Shown: positions 25,275 to 33,454, counted from the first letter of the stretch. The stretch is 40,302 nt of DNA from Bryobacteraceae bacterium (GCA_019187195.1 JABAQT010000003.1:1-40302); one strand, 5' to 3'. A program made the numbers and translations. Notes: generated by a model not told the origin, from the sequence alone.

Positions 25275-26584
25275 CGTGTCACCTCGGCGGCGGGCGCGGG
25301 CGTTTCCGGCTCATACTTCATCCCATCCACGAAGACGTACTTCACTTCTGTTTTGTCGCGGAAGAGATCGCCCCTGGTTACCACGAGATTCGCGATCTTG
25401 CCCTTTTCGACGCTGCCCAGGCGGTCCGCGACTCCGTAGAGTTCAGCTACATTCAAGGTCATGGCCCGCACGGCGTCGTCGTGGGATAGCCCGGCGATCA
25501 TCGCCCGCCGGACCGCCGGAGCCAGGTCGGCCGGCTTCTCGAGGGCTCCGGCGTAGAAGGCGAATTTCACACCGGCTTTCACCAGCGCGGCCGGAGTGGA
25601 GGGCGCCAGGTCACGAGTTTCGAGGACACGCAGGGTTTCTTCGGCTTCCGGGTCCGCGCCGCGAGGTTTCTCCGGCCAGCGAAGGTTCACAAGGACGCGC
25701 GCATTGTGTTTTCTGAGGATCTCCGGCGCGCGGAACCCTTCCGCCAGTCCATACAGGAGCACCTGAAGGTTCAACTCTTCGCCGAGCCGCAGCATCCGCT
25801 CGAACTCCTTGGGATCGTTCGCGGGCAGGAGAACGCGCGGAGCTTCGAGGACGCCTTCCAGCCACTTGTCGTATCCGGGGCGTTTCAATCCATTGGGATG
25901 CGCCGCATAGATGTCTCTTGCCGCCTTGTATTGGCCGGCGTCGAGATAGATCTGGCGGATGTAGGCGATGACGCCCATCAGCGAGGAGGGGTATCCGGTT
26001 CCGAAGCCGCCGTTGTACATAGTCAGGTAGAGGCCGGCCGGGGACTGGACCACCATCTCACCGGGGCGCTTACCGGCGAGATCGATCACCGCTCCGAGGC
26101 CGGCGAAGACGCCCTCGGTGGGGAAGGTGACTGCTCCGGTGAACCCGGCATTGCGGGCGGCCTCGAGGCGGCGGTCAGTGAGGGATAGTTCGCCGGCCGC
26201 GCGCAGATAGCTGGTGTTCAACGGCCTGTCCTCCGGTCCGCGGGCGGGCGCCGGAGCGCTTCGAGGACGCGCGGCGTTGGGGCGGCCTGTTCCGTTCAGG
26301 CGAGGCATATCCGGGAGGCCAAGGGTACTGAGCGCGTCGAGCAGGCCCGGGTAGACGGTGAGACCCTCTCCGTCGATGACCCATGCTTCCGGGGGCGGCT
26401 GCGCGTCGCCAACCGCTTCAATCAGGCCGTCGCGCAGGATCACGGTTCCGCGGGGAATCACCGGGCCGCTGACGGTGACGATGCGGGCTCCGCGGATGGC
26501 AATTACGGACGGAACTTCCGCCACGATCCCGCCTGGCAGGAAAACCAGAGCGGAACATGCAAGCGCCAGGACCCGGTATTTCAT
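25271..26584 (-). CDS. Amidohydrolase-fold protein lacking the metal site (first of three)
   Basis: 437 residues with a signal peptide (1-~22, ALACSALVFLPGGIVA). It shares the family frame (VIAIRGARIVTVSG, YPGLLDALSTLG, LGSVEKGKIANLVV) but the D-x-H-x-H site reads D-A-L-S-T, and the late aspartate is replaced (FAFYAGALE). A linker RPRSAPAPARGPEDRP near 105-120 is low complexity. It is probably catalytically dead and first in an operon with one active and one further inactive relative. Its ATG is 14 bases from a TATAAT box, with GGGGT as a weak ribosome site. Confidence 0.82.
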   Translation of the reverse strand: MKYRVLALACSALVFLPGGIVAEVPSVIAIRGARIVTVSGPVIPRGTVILRDGLIEAVGDAQPPPEAWVIDGEGLTVYPGLLDALSTLGLPDMPRLNGTGRPNAARPRSAPAPARGPEDRPLNTSYLRAAGELSLTDRRLEAARNAGFTGAVTFPTEGVFAGLGAVIDLAGKRPGEMVVQSPAGLYLTMYNGGFGTGYPSSLMGVIAYIRQIYLDAGQYKAARDIYAAHPNGLKRPGYDKWLEGVLEAPRVLLPANDPKEFERMLRLGEELNLQVLLYGLAEGFRAPEILRKHNARVLVNLRWPEKPRGADPEAEETLRVLETRDLAPSTPAALVKAGVKFAFYAGALEKPADLAPAVRRAMIAGLSHDDAVRAMTLNVAELYGVADRLGSVEKGKIANLVVTRGDLFRDKTEVKYVFVDGMKYEPETPAPAAEVTR

Positions 26585-26598
26585 AGAGTGACCCCTGT

Positions 26599-26604
26599 AT
26601 TATA
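26599..26604 (-). promoter_or_regulatory. Perfect -10 box of the amidohydrolase trio
   Basis: TATAAT on the minus strand, ending 14 bases before the ATG at 26584. Transcription would begin near 26592, giving a leader of about 8 bases. No good -35 box is seen. Confidence 0.55.
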
Positions 26605-26637
26605 GAGGACCACCCGCGGCGAGAGAGTCAGAATGCG

Positions 26638-26672
26638 ACAAGGCGCGAATCCAATGTGGACTCGCGCCTTGT
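26638..26672 (-). terminator. Strong hairpin downstream of the unknown secreted-protein gene
   Basis: An 11-base perfect arm ACAAGGCGCGA (26638-26648) pairs with TCGCGCCTTGT (26662-26672). Inside it TCCA and TGGA form a further 4 pairs around an ATG loop, after a single mismatch. It lies 32 bases past the stop of the gene at 26705-27292 and before the promoter of the amidohydrolase trio, so termination is the natural reading. It lacks a U-tract in either direction; a processing or stabilising hairpin is the alternative. Confidence 0.6.
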
Positions 26673-26704
26673 GCCCTCTCCCCGTTGTTCAGCGGAACTT
26701 GTGG

Positions 26705-27292
26705 TTAATCCTTTGCCTGAGCGACGCTCTTGTCGGCTCCGGTGGCCTCGTCCCAAACCTGGGTGTTGCGGGCGGTGCGCCAGTAGCGGTCTCCCCACCA
26801 GCCATCGGGGTTCATCGCGCCCTCGACCACGGCCGCGCGCCCGGTGCGCTCCTCGAGCAGAGGCAGGGCTTCGAGAGCGGTGCTGACAGGAAGTTCGAGA
26901 ATCATGTTCTGTTTCTGGCCCTTGTCGTTCTCGAATCCTATGGTGAAGACGCGTTTGTTTTTCGTGAGTTTCGGCACCGACAGCAGGCGGGCCTGTTTCT
27001 TATCGGCCACCTCGATACTGGTGACACGGGAGTAGCTGAGAGACCAGGTGGGTTTTCCGTAGTGGAACTGGAGCGTTTTCCGGTCGCTCAAATCGAGTTT
27101 GCCGTTGCTGAACTGGGGAATGGCAGCCACAGTTCCACCCGTGTAGACGCTGTCAAATCCCTGTTTGGGTTCCGACTTCGCTTTGGCCGCCGAGGCGGCA
27201 TCTTTCGATTTCTTGAACGGAAAATGGGGCCAGGAAGCGGCACTGGCCGCGGCCGCCACCAGAATGAATCCGCAAACGAGGTGTCGAGTCAT
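26705..27292 (-). CDS. Secreted protein of unknown function
   Basis: 195 residues from the ATG at 27292, chosen because AAGGAG lies just upstream and a signal peptide (MTRHLVCGFILVAAAASA) begins there. The mature part has a Lys/Ala-rich stretch (~24-45), then a beta-rich region (TLQFHYGKPTWSLSYSRV, FTIGFENDKGQ) followed by an alternating hydrophobic strand and a WGDRYWRT motif near the end. I do not recognise a family. The mid region looks like a small beta-barrel or PH-like fold, which is a guess. It stands alone between two hairpins. Confidence 0.7.
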   Translation of the reverse strand: MTRHLVCGFILVAAAASAASWPHFPFKKSKDAASAAKAKSEPKQGFDSVYTGGTVAAIPQFSNGKLDLSDRKTLQFHYGKPTWSLSYSRVTSIEVADKKQARLLSVPKLTKNKRVFTIGFENDKGQKQNMILELPVSTALEALPLLEERTGRAAVVEGAMNPDGWWGDRYWRTARNTQVWDEATGADKSVAQAKD

Positions 27293-27324
27293 GGGTCTCC
27301 TTCGTGGAAAGAGATCGGCCATGG

Positions 27325-27359
27325 CGGTATGGAACTTTAGCCTGGAAGGTTCTATACCG
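27325..27359. other. Imperfect hairpin between the enolase-superfamily gene and the unknown secreted protein
   Basis: CGGTAT (27325-27330) pairs with ATACCG (27354-27359) and GAAC (27332-27335) with GTTC (27349-27352). The remaining positions pair as G-U on plus-strand RNA, giving about 14 pairs around a 7-base loop. On minus-strand RNA, the direction of the flanking genes, those positions become A-C mismatches. It starts 6 bases after the stop of the enolase-superfamily gene and has no U-tract. Confidence 0.45.
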
Positions 27360-27364
27360 GAAAA

Positions 27365-28510
27365 TTACTGCAAGCTGACGCGATCCACCTGAACGTCGGG
27401 ACGGGTCATGACCTCGGGCGCCAGTTCGACGCCGAGTCCGGGTCCGGGCGGGAGGGGGATTTCGCCGTTGACCGCGGGCAGCGGATCTCTCACAATTCCC
27501 ACATACTCCTCGAGATAGTGCTTTCTTACGGATTCGAGGATGTACAGGTTGGTGATGTTGGCCGCCAGGTGCGCGGAGGCGTAATGCAGGATGGGTCCGC
27601 CGCAGTTATGGGGGCAGACGGGCAGGTAGTACGTTTCGGCCAGGGAAGCGATCTTGCGGGCTTCGCTGATGCCGCCGCACCAGCAGATATCGGGCATGAT
27701 GAAACGGGCGGCGCGGTTTTCGAGAAGCTCGCGGTACTGCCAGCGCGTCATCAGGCGTTCGCTGAGGCACAGGGGCAGGCGGGTGGACAACGCCAGCTCG
27801 CGATAGGCGGCGAGGTTATCCTGGGGGAGCATCTCCTCGAGCCACATGGGCGAGAGCGGTTCGAGGGCGCGGGCAATCTGCTGGGCGCAGGTGAGGTTCC
27901 AATAGCCGTGGAACTCGACGGCCACCTCCATGGCGTCGCCGAGCTCCTCTTTGATTTTTCGCAGGCCGTCGCTTGCCTGGCGTATCTGTTCGCGGGTGAT
28001 GTACTGGCCGCGTGTGAGGCGGGCGATGGGGTCGAACGGCCAGATTTTCATGGCGTGAATGCCGCCCTCATACAACGAACGGGCGAGTTCGACGGGTTCG
28101 GTGAGGAAGCTGAGGTTGTCGTAACAGGTGTTATAGGTGCGAATGGAGGAGCGGGAGGCTCCGCCGAGCAGTTGGTAGACAGGCTTGCCGGCGGCTTTTC
28201 CGGCCAGGTCCCAAAGGGCGATGTCCACGGCGCTGATGGCGCGCATCTCGGCTCCCGCCCAGCCGCTGTAGGCTATGGCTTCGAACATGTCGGCCCAGAG
28301 TCGGTCGATCTGGGTGGCGTCGCGGCCGAGCAGGACGGGGGCCAGGCGGTTCAGCACGACGGCTTTCTCGCTGAGCGGATCGGGGTAGGTCTCGCCGAGT
28401 CCGGTCATTCCTTCATCGGTGTGGATGAGCACCCACAGCCATTGCACGGGTCCCGCGTGGACGGTGATGCCGCGGCTGAGGTGCACTGTTTCAATCGCCG
28501 TTATTTTCAT
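27365..28510 (-). CDS. Mandelate racemase/muconate-lactonising (enolase superfamily) enzyme
   Basis: 381 residues. The capping domain is N-terminal (~1-125) and the barrel follows. Candidate catalytic residues are Lys155 (MKIWPF), metal ligands Glu199 (VEFHGYW), Glu225 (WLEEM) and Glu251 (LSERL), Asp274 (MPDICWCGG) and His301 (CPHNCGG). The family usually has Asp at the first ligand; Glu199 here is a conservative change. The His-Asp pair is that of the mandelate racemase subgroup, which mostly dehydrates acid sugars such as galactonate. The substrate is not decided by sequence. It is one base after the reductase gene, in an operon of three. Confidence 0.85.
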   Translation of the reverse strand: MKITAIETVHLSRGITVHAGPVQWLWVLIHTDEGMTGLGETYPDPLSEKAVVLNRLAPVLLGRDATQIDRLWADMFEAIAYSGWAGAEMRAISAVDIALWDLAGKAAGKPVYQLLGGASRSSIRTYNTCYDNLSFLTEPVELARSLYEGGIHAMKIWPFDPIARLTRGQYITREQIRQASDGLRKIKEELGDAMEVAVEFHGYWNLTCAQQIARALEPLSPMWLEEMLPQDNLAAYRELALSTRLPLCLSERLMTRWQYRELLENRAARFIMPDICWCGGISEARKIASLAETYYLPVCPHNCGGPILHYASAHLAANITNLYILESVRKHYLEEYVGIVRDPLPAVNGEIPLPPGPGLGVELAPEVMTRPDVQVDRVSLQ

Positions 28511-28511
28511 A

Positions 28512-29504
28512 CTATGTGGAGTTCTCGAGGAGGATTTTTCCTTTGCGTTCGGAACGGGAGGCGTGGGCCAGCGCGTCTTTCACGCGGTCCAGGGGATAGG
28601 TGGCTTCCACCTCGGCTTTCAGGGCTCCGGCAACCACCAGCGGAATCAGTTCGCCGAACACCCCGGCGCGGCCTCCGGTTCCGATCCTGGCCAAGGCGGG
28701 GGGCAGCCAGAACCCCTTCACAACGATTCCGCCGCCGATGAGGTGAGCGGGCGAGACCTGGAGGTTCTTACCGCTCATCATGCCGTAGTTGAGCAGGAGT
28801 CCGCCGGGCGCGAGGCAGGCGGCGAGCCGGGCGGATGCGTCGCCGGAAACGGCGTCGATGGCCAGTTTCACTTTCGCCCCTCCGGTGACACGGGCGGCGC
28901 GCTGAGGCAGATCGGGTCCGTCGACAAGGACGGCGTCCGCCCCCAGGTTGTGGAGCGCGGCGGAGAGTCCCTCGCGGCGCACCACGTTGATGGTGCGGAT
29001 ACCGCTTCGTTTGGCCAGTTGGATGAGATACTGCCCCACCGAGGAGTTGGCCGCGTTCTGAATTACCCATTCGCCCATGGAGGGTTCGGGAACTTCGCGC
29101 AACATCAGGAGCGCCGTGGCCGGATTGACAAACCCCATGGCGTACTGCCGGATATCTCCGCCGGGGGGCAACGCGAGCAGGTCTTCAGCGGGCAACACCT
29201 GCCGTTGCTGCCAGACACCGTCGTTGGATAGCAGCAGCGGGGTGAGATCACCGGGCTTGATGTGCCGGACCAGGTTTCCCACGGAAAGGACCTTCCCGAC
29301 GCCTTCCTTGCCCGGCACTCTCGGCAGGGGGCCGGTTTCGGCGGCGTACATTCCCATGATGGTCAGCAGGTCAGAGGGGTGGATGGGGCTGATGGACAGT
29401 TCGACGAGGGCTTCGTGCGGTCCGGGATCCCGGGGTTCCGGCGCTTCCTCGATGCGGATGACTTCGGCGGGCGCGCCGCAGCGCTCCATCACCACACGCT
29501 TCAT
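28512..29504 (-). CDS. Zinc-free medium-chain reductase (enoyl reductase/quinone oxidoreductase type)
   Basis: 330 residues. GroES-like domain at the start, then a Rossmann domain with NAANSSVGQYLIQLAK near 155-170, the block typical of 2-enoyl thioester reductases (MECR/ETR type). The start region (PIHPSDLLTIMGMY, PRVPGKEGVGKV) also fits that group, and there are no zinc-ligand cysteines. It would reduce an alpha,beta-unsaturated substrate with NADPH. Being co-transcribed with an enolase-superfamily enzyme, it may act on the product of that dehydration; this is inference. It lies 7 bases after the small upstream gene. Confidence 0.82.
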   Translation of the reverse strand: MKRVVMERCGAPAEVIRIEEAPEPRDPGPHEALVELSISPIHPSDLLTIMGMYAAETGPLPRVPGKEGVGKVLSVGNLVRHIKPGDLTPLLLSNDGVWQQRQVLPAEDLLALPPGGDIRQYAMGFVNPATALLMLREVPEPSMGEWVIQNAANSSVGQYLIQLAKRSGIRTINVVRREGLSAALHNLGADAVLVDGPDLPQRAARVTGGAKVKLAIDAVSGDASARLAACLAPGGLLLNYGMMSGKNLQVSPAHLIGGGIVVKGFWLPPALARIGTGGRAGVFGELIPLVVAGALKAEVEATYPLDRVKDALAHASRSERKGKILLENST

Positions 29505-29511
29505 ATGGGGT

Positions 29512-29772
29512 TCAGCTTAGCGGATCGGCGGGCAGTTCCGCCAGCTTGCGATCGAGGAAAGCCAGCGCCTGGCGCAACATCTCTTTATGGCGCGGGTGGC
29601 GGGCGGCGGCGAGATCGTGCTCGACACGCAAACGGTCCATTTGCAGCATTTCGCGTTTTTCGCGGATGGCGAGCTGCTCACTGGTCAGATGGGCAGTCTG
29701 ATCGCCGCGGAAACGCTGTTCGAGGGCGTCCCGCTGGGATTCGACGTCTTTGCTTTCCCAGCCACGGGCCAT
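29512..29772 (-). CDS. Small charged protein of unknown function
   Basis: 86 residues from the ATG at 29772, with GGGTGGGA 8-16 bases upstream as ribosome site; the open frame above it lacks support. It is helical and charged (SQRDALEQRFRGDQ, LAIREKREMLQMDRLRVEHDLA), probably a coiled coil, with no membrane segment or metal motif. It leads the operon with the reductase and the enolase-superfamily enzyme. No family recognised. Confidence 0.6.
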   Translation of the reverse strand: MARGWESKDVESQRDALEQRFRGDQTAHLTSEQLAIREKREMLQMDRLRVEHDLAAARHPRHKEMLRQALAFLDRKLAELPADPLS

Positions 29773-29798
29773 AATAGATGTCCCACCCCTCTGTCTCA

Positions 29799-29804
29799 AT
29801 TGTA
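29799..29804 (-). promoter_or_regulatory. Possible -10 box of the three-gene operon
   Basis: TACAAT on the minus strand, 26 bases before the ATG at 29772. The sequence 17 bases further upstream (TTCCAC) is a poor -35. Weak call based on position and hexamer. Confidence 0.35.
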
Positions 29805-29867
29805 GAACGGGAGACGCCCGCGTGGAATGCCCCGCATGATACACTCACGGTTCCGGGGAGTTGATTC

Positions 29868-31181
29868 ATGAAAGTTCGAATGCTGCCTGTATTCCTGGCG
29901 CTGGCGGCTCTCGCCTCGGGCGAGACGGTTGTCCTGCGCAACTTCACTCTTATCGACGGCACGGGGAGAGCGCCCGTGGCGAACGCGGGCCTTGTCATAA
30001 CGGATGGCCGGATCACGTACGCGGGGCCTGCCTCGGGCCTGAAGGCTCCCTCGGGAGCGCGAACGGCGGACCTGGGCGGCAAGTTCATCATGCCCGGCAT
30101 TATCAATCTTCACGGCCATCTGGGGAACGTGGTGGGCCTGGCGCAGGATCCGAAGTTCTTCACGAGGGAGAACGTCAACAGCCAACTCGATACGTACGCC
30201 AAGTACGGCGTTACTTCGATGCTGAGCATGGGCAGCGACCAGCCGGTGATCGAGAAGATGAGAGCCGAACAGCGCGCGGGGCGTCCGCGCCGGGCGCGCA
30301 TCTTCACCGCTTTGCGGGGGTTTGCCTGGAAGGGGGGGTATCCGACGACGGTTCCCGGAATGAAGGGCGTGCCGTACGAAGTCTCGACGCCCGCCGAGGT
30401 GGAAGCGGCCATGAATGACCTGGCTCCGAAGCATCCCGATGTTGTCAAGGTTTGGGTGGACGACCACCTGGGCAAGGAGCAGAAGATTCCCACACCCATC
30501 TCCCTGGCGATCATCAAGGCGGCGAAGAAGCATGGCTTGCACACCTGCGCGCACATCTTCTACTACGAGGACGCGAAGGCGCTTGCCGAGGGCGGTCTCT
30601 ATGCGTGCGTGCACAGCGTGCGGGACCGCGACGTGGACGCGGCGCTGATTTCGGCGATGAAGAAGAACGGCACGTGGCAGGTGGGAACGCTGGCGCGCGA
30701 GATGTCCACGTTCATCTTCGCCAAACCCCCGGCCTTTCTGAGCGATCCTTTTTTCGCCATGGGGACCACGCCATCGGTGATCAGCACGCTGCGCAGCGAC
30801 GCGTTTCTGAAGAAGCAGAACGCGGACCACGACCTGCCGAAGTATCCGGGCTTCCTGGCGACGGCGCAGCGCAACCTGAAGAAGCTGTATGATTCCGGCG
30901 TGAAAGTGGGGTTCGGCACGGACAGCGGCCCGCCGGCGCGGTTCAGCGGATTCAGCGAGCACCTGGAGATGGACCTGATGGCGCAGGCGGGTTTCACGCC
31001 GATGCAGATCATCACGATCTTCTCGAAGAACTCGGCGGAGTTTCTGGGCGCCAGGGATCTGGGCACGATCGAGAAGGGCCATTGGGCCGACCTGGTGGTT
31101 CTGGCGAAGAACCCGCTCGACAACATCAGGAATGCACGCAGCATTGAAGCCGTGTACATTGCGGGCAACAAGGTCCGCTGA
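29868..31181 (+). CDS. Secreted metal-dependent amidohydrolase
   Basis: 437 residues; signal peptide 1-~18 (MLPVFLALAALASG). The metal site is intact: PGIINLHGH (His82, His84), VKVWVDDH (carboxylated-lysine region), TCAHIFYY, VHSVRDRD and GFGTDSG (late aspartate). It is an imidazolonepropionase-like family member with the usual C-terminal LGTIEKGHWADLVVL. It begins after GGGGAG, 7 bases before the ATG. Its stop overlaps the next gene by one base (TGATG), so it heads a short operon with the C26 hydrolase and the membrane protein. Substrate unknown; peptide or cyclic amide is likely. Confidence 0.88.
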   Translation: MKVRMLPVFLALAALASGETVVLRNFTLIDGTGRAPVANAGLVITDGRITYAGPASGLKAPSGARTADLGGKFIMPGIINLHGHLGNVVGLAQDPKFFTRENVNSQLDTYAKYGVTSMLSMGSDQPVIEKMRAEQRAGRPRRARIFTALRGFAWKGGYPTTVPGMKGVPYEVSTPAEVEAAMNDLAPKHPDVVKVWVDDHLGKEQKIPTPISLAIIKAAKKHGLHTCAHIFYYEDAKALAEGGLYACVHSVRDRDVDAALISAMKKNGTWQVGTLAREMSTFIFAKPPAFLSDPFFAMGTTPSVISTLRSDAFLKKQNADHDLPKYPGFLATAQRNLKKLYDSGVKVGFGTDSGPPARFSGFSEHLEMDLMAQAGFTPMQIITIFSKNSAEFLGARDLGTIEKGHWADLVVLAKNPLDNIRNARSIEAVYIAGNKVR

Positions 31182-31825
31182 TGTCGAAGCGGGTGGGGAT
31201 CACCTACCGGCTGGAAGGGAAGCTGGTCCCCTATGCGAAGGCGGTAAGCGCGGCCGGGCTTGAGCCAGTGCCGTTGTTACCGCCCGGCCCGGGTTCGCTC
31301 GAGGGTTTGGACGGCCTGCTGGTGAGCGGCGGATCGGATCTCAACCCGGCGTTGTATGGGCAGAGCCGGCAGCCGGAATCCGATGATCCGGACGACGAGC
31401 GGGACCGGATGGAGCTTGCGCTTACAAGGGAGGCTCTGGAAGCCGGCCTTCCGCTGCTGTGCATTTGCCGCGGGATGCAGTTGCTGAACGTCGCCCTGGG
31501 GGGCGATCTTATCCAGCATCTGAGCCAGGAAGGGCACCTGGCGCGCGGCGTGGACGATGCCCATTCCATCACGCCCGAGCCGGACACCGTTCTGGCGCGC
31601 ATTACGGGGACGGCTCCTTATACGGTGAACTCGAGACATCATCAAGCCGTGCGGCGGGTGGGTACAGACCTCGTGATTGCGGCGCGGGCTCCCGATGGGA
31701 TTGTGGAAGCGCTCGAAATCCCCGGCCGGCGATTCGTTGTAGGGGTGCAATGGCACCCCGAGGAGCGTGTTCCCTCCCATGTTCCGGACACGCGCCTGTT
31801 CGAGGCGTTCGCGCGGGAGCTATGA
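31181..31825 (+). CDS. Class I glutamine amidotransferase-like hydrolase (peptidase C26, PuuD-like)
   Basis: 214 residues. The nucleophile elbow is CICRGMQ (Cys96) with the partner histidine and glutamate in VQWHPEE (His192, Glu194), and an SGGSDLNP block at ~49-56 typical of gamma-glutamyl-GABA hydrolases. It would cleave a gamma-glutamyl bond. It is cytosolic (no signal) while the upstream amidohydrolase is exported, so the two may act in sequence on an imported compound. The start overlaps the previous stop by one base. Confidence 0.88.
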   Translation: MSKRVGITYRLEGKLVPYAKAVSAAGLEPVPLLPPGPGSLEGLDGLLVSGGSDLNPALYGQSRQPESDDPDDERDRMELALTREALEAGLPLLCICRGMQLLNVALGGDLIQHLSQEGHLARGVDDAHSITPEPDTVLARITGTAPYTVNSRHHQAVRRVGTDLVIAARAPDGIVEALEIPGRRFVVGVQWHPEERVPSHVPDTRLFEAFAREL

Positions 31826-32826
31826 ACGCGAGGTGGATCATCAGCCGGCCGGTGGACCTGGCGCTTGTCATCGGGAGCGCCGCCGCCGGTTATGCTTATC
31901 TCGCGCTGATGCTGCTGTTCCATGCGCCGTTTTCCTGGCTGTGGTGGTTCTGGAGCATAGGATTCGATGGAACGCACATATTCGCGACCGTTTCCCGCAC
32001 TTACCTGGACCGCGAGGAACGGCGGCGCAACGGGGCGCTGCTTTGGGGGAGCCTCATCGTGTTCTTCTCCGCCGGACCGCTGATGGTTCTGGCCGGATGG
32101 AAGCTGATGCTTGCCATCTTCGTGGGAGTGTGGGCGTACTACCACGTGGTGCGGCAGCATTACGGCTTTCTGATGCTGTACAAGGTGAAGAACAAGGACC
32201 TGTCGCCGGGTTCGAACAAACTGGACACCTGGTTTCTGGCGGTGATGCTCACCGCTCCTCCGTTTCTGCGGTTCTTCATCCGTCATCCGGAGGAGCTGGG
32301 AATTCCGGCGCGGTTCGCCCTCAACCGCGTCTTCGCGGGCAGCGAGGCGATGTTCTGGACCGCGCTGCTGGTTCTCGCCGGCCTCTACGCGTGGCGCCTG
32401 GCGAGGACACCGCGCTGGAACATGCCCAAGCTGTTGCTGCTGGCGGGCATCATTCCGCTGCACTGGCTGACGTTCGCGTTCCTGAGCTGGAAAGCCGCGG
32501 TCCCCACGGTGACCATCGTCCACAACCTGCAGTATCACGCCATTGTCTGGTTTCACAACCGGAACAAGTACATGGTGGATTCGGCGGCGCCGCGGTTTGG
32601 CCGGATTCCGGTGGCGGTGACGCGAAGCCTTGGTCTCTATCTTGCGGCCGGGGTGTGCTTCAGCCTGCTGTACCGCGTTCCGGGTTTCGCGCTGGGCAGA
32701 GTTTCCGATATCGCCTTCGGATTGTTCTGCGGCTTCGGGTTCACGCATTATTACCTCGATAGCCGGATCTGGCGGGTTCGCCACGATGCATCCCTGAGGG
32801 AGACGCTGCGGCTGGCCCCGGCATAG
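31822..32826 (+). CDS. Histidine-rich integral membrane protein of unknown function
   Basis: 334 residues from the ATG at 31822, which overlaps the C26 gene by 4 bases (ATGA); the longer open frame is a shadow. About 7-8 membrane helices are visible. Histidines cluster in motifs near helix ends: FDGTHIF (His52), YYHVVRQHYGF (His108, His113), HNLQYHAIVWFHNRNKY (His234, His239, His245) and FTHYYLDSRIWR (His309). Eight such histidines suggest a metal site inside the membrane, as in desaturase- or carotenoid-cleaving-type enzymes, but no known family signature fits clearly. Its enzyme nature is a hypothesis. Confidence 0.75.
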   Translation: MNARWIISRPVDLALVIGSAAAGYAYLALMLLFHAPFSWLWWFWSIGFDGTHIFATVSRTYLDREERRRNGALLWGSLIVFFSAGPLMVLAGWKLMLAIFVGVWAYYHVVRQHYGFLMLYKVKNKDLSPGSNKLDTWFLAVMLTAPPFLRFFIRHPEELGIPARFALNRVFAGSEAMFWTALLVLAGLYAWRLARTPRWNMPKLLLLAGIIPLHWLTFAFLSWKAAVPTVTIVHNLQYHAIVWFHNRNKYMVDSAAPRFGRIPVAVTRSLGLYLAAGVCFSLLYRVPGFALGRVSDIAFGLFCGFGFTHYYLDSRIWRVRHDASLRETLRLAPA

Positions 32827-32840
32827 GAGGGCCGGTAGTT

Positions 32841-32846
32841 TACAAT
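32841..32846 (+). promoter_or_regulatory. Possible -10 box of the metallophosphoesterase gene
   Basis: TACAAT ends 11 bases before the ATG at 32858, the same spacing as in front of fabZ, so a transcript with almost no leader is expected. No -35 seen. Confidence 0.4.
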
Positions 32847-32857
32847 CCTGTTAAGAG

Positions 32858-33454
32858 ATGCGCCTACTTGTCTTTTCAGACATTCACAGCGACTTGCGCG
32901 CGCTGGAGCGTCTGCTTGCCATGGAAGCAGACTACTATTTTGCCGCCGGAGATATCGTGAGCTGGGCACGGGGACTCGACCGCGCGGGAGCGGTGCTCGC
33001 CCGCCGCGCGGGCAAGGTTTACGTGATTCCGGGAAACCACGAATCGGAGAGCGATATGGCGGGAATGTGCGAGCGCCACGGGTTGACGGATCTGCACGGC
33101 CGTTCGATTCAGGCGGCGGGCTTTCACATTGCCGCGCTCGGCTATTCGAACCCCACGCCGTTCCACACTCCCGGCGAGTATTCGGAAGAGGAAATCGCGG
33201 ACCGTTTAGCTCGCTTCGCCGCGTTGAAGCCCCTGATTCTCATATGCCACTGTCCACCGAAAGGAACCGCGCTCGACCGCGCGGGCGACGGCCTGCATTT
33301 CGGCAGCAGCGCGGTGAGGCGGTTCATCGAGGAGCATCAGCCGGCCTATTTCTTCTGTGGACACATTCACGAGGCCGAAGGGGCGAGGGAGAACATCGGC
33401 AGTACGAAGGGTGTGAACGTTGGCAAGAGAGGGTTTCTGTTGGAGATTGACTGA
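32858..33454 (+). CDS. Small metallophosphoesterase
   Basis: 198 residues, calcineurin-like fold only. All motifs are present: FSDIHSD (Asp8, His10), GDIVSW (Asp32), GNHESESD (Asn60, His61), ICHCPPKGT and GHIHEAEG. The size and GNHE motif match the YfcE/MJ0936-like group of phosphodiesterases; the substrate is unknown. There is no export signal. Its TGA overlaps the ATG of the aldolase by one base. Confidence 0.85.
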   Translation: MRLLVFSDIHSDLRALERLLAMEADYYFAAGDIVSWARGLDRAGAVLARRAGKVYVIPGNHESESDMAGMCERHGLTDLHGRSIQAAGFHIAALGYSNPTPFHTPGEYSEEEIADRLARFAALKPLILICHCPPKGTALDRAGDGLHFGSSAVRRFIEEHQPAYFFCGHIHEAEGARENIGSTKGVNVGKRGFLLEID

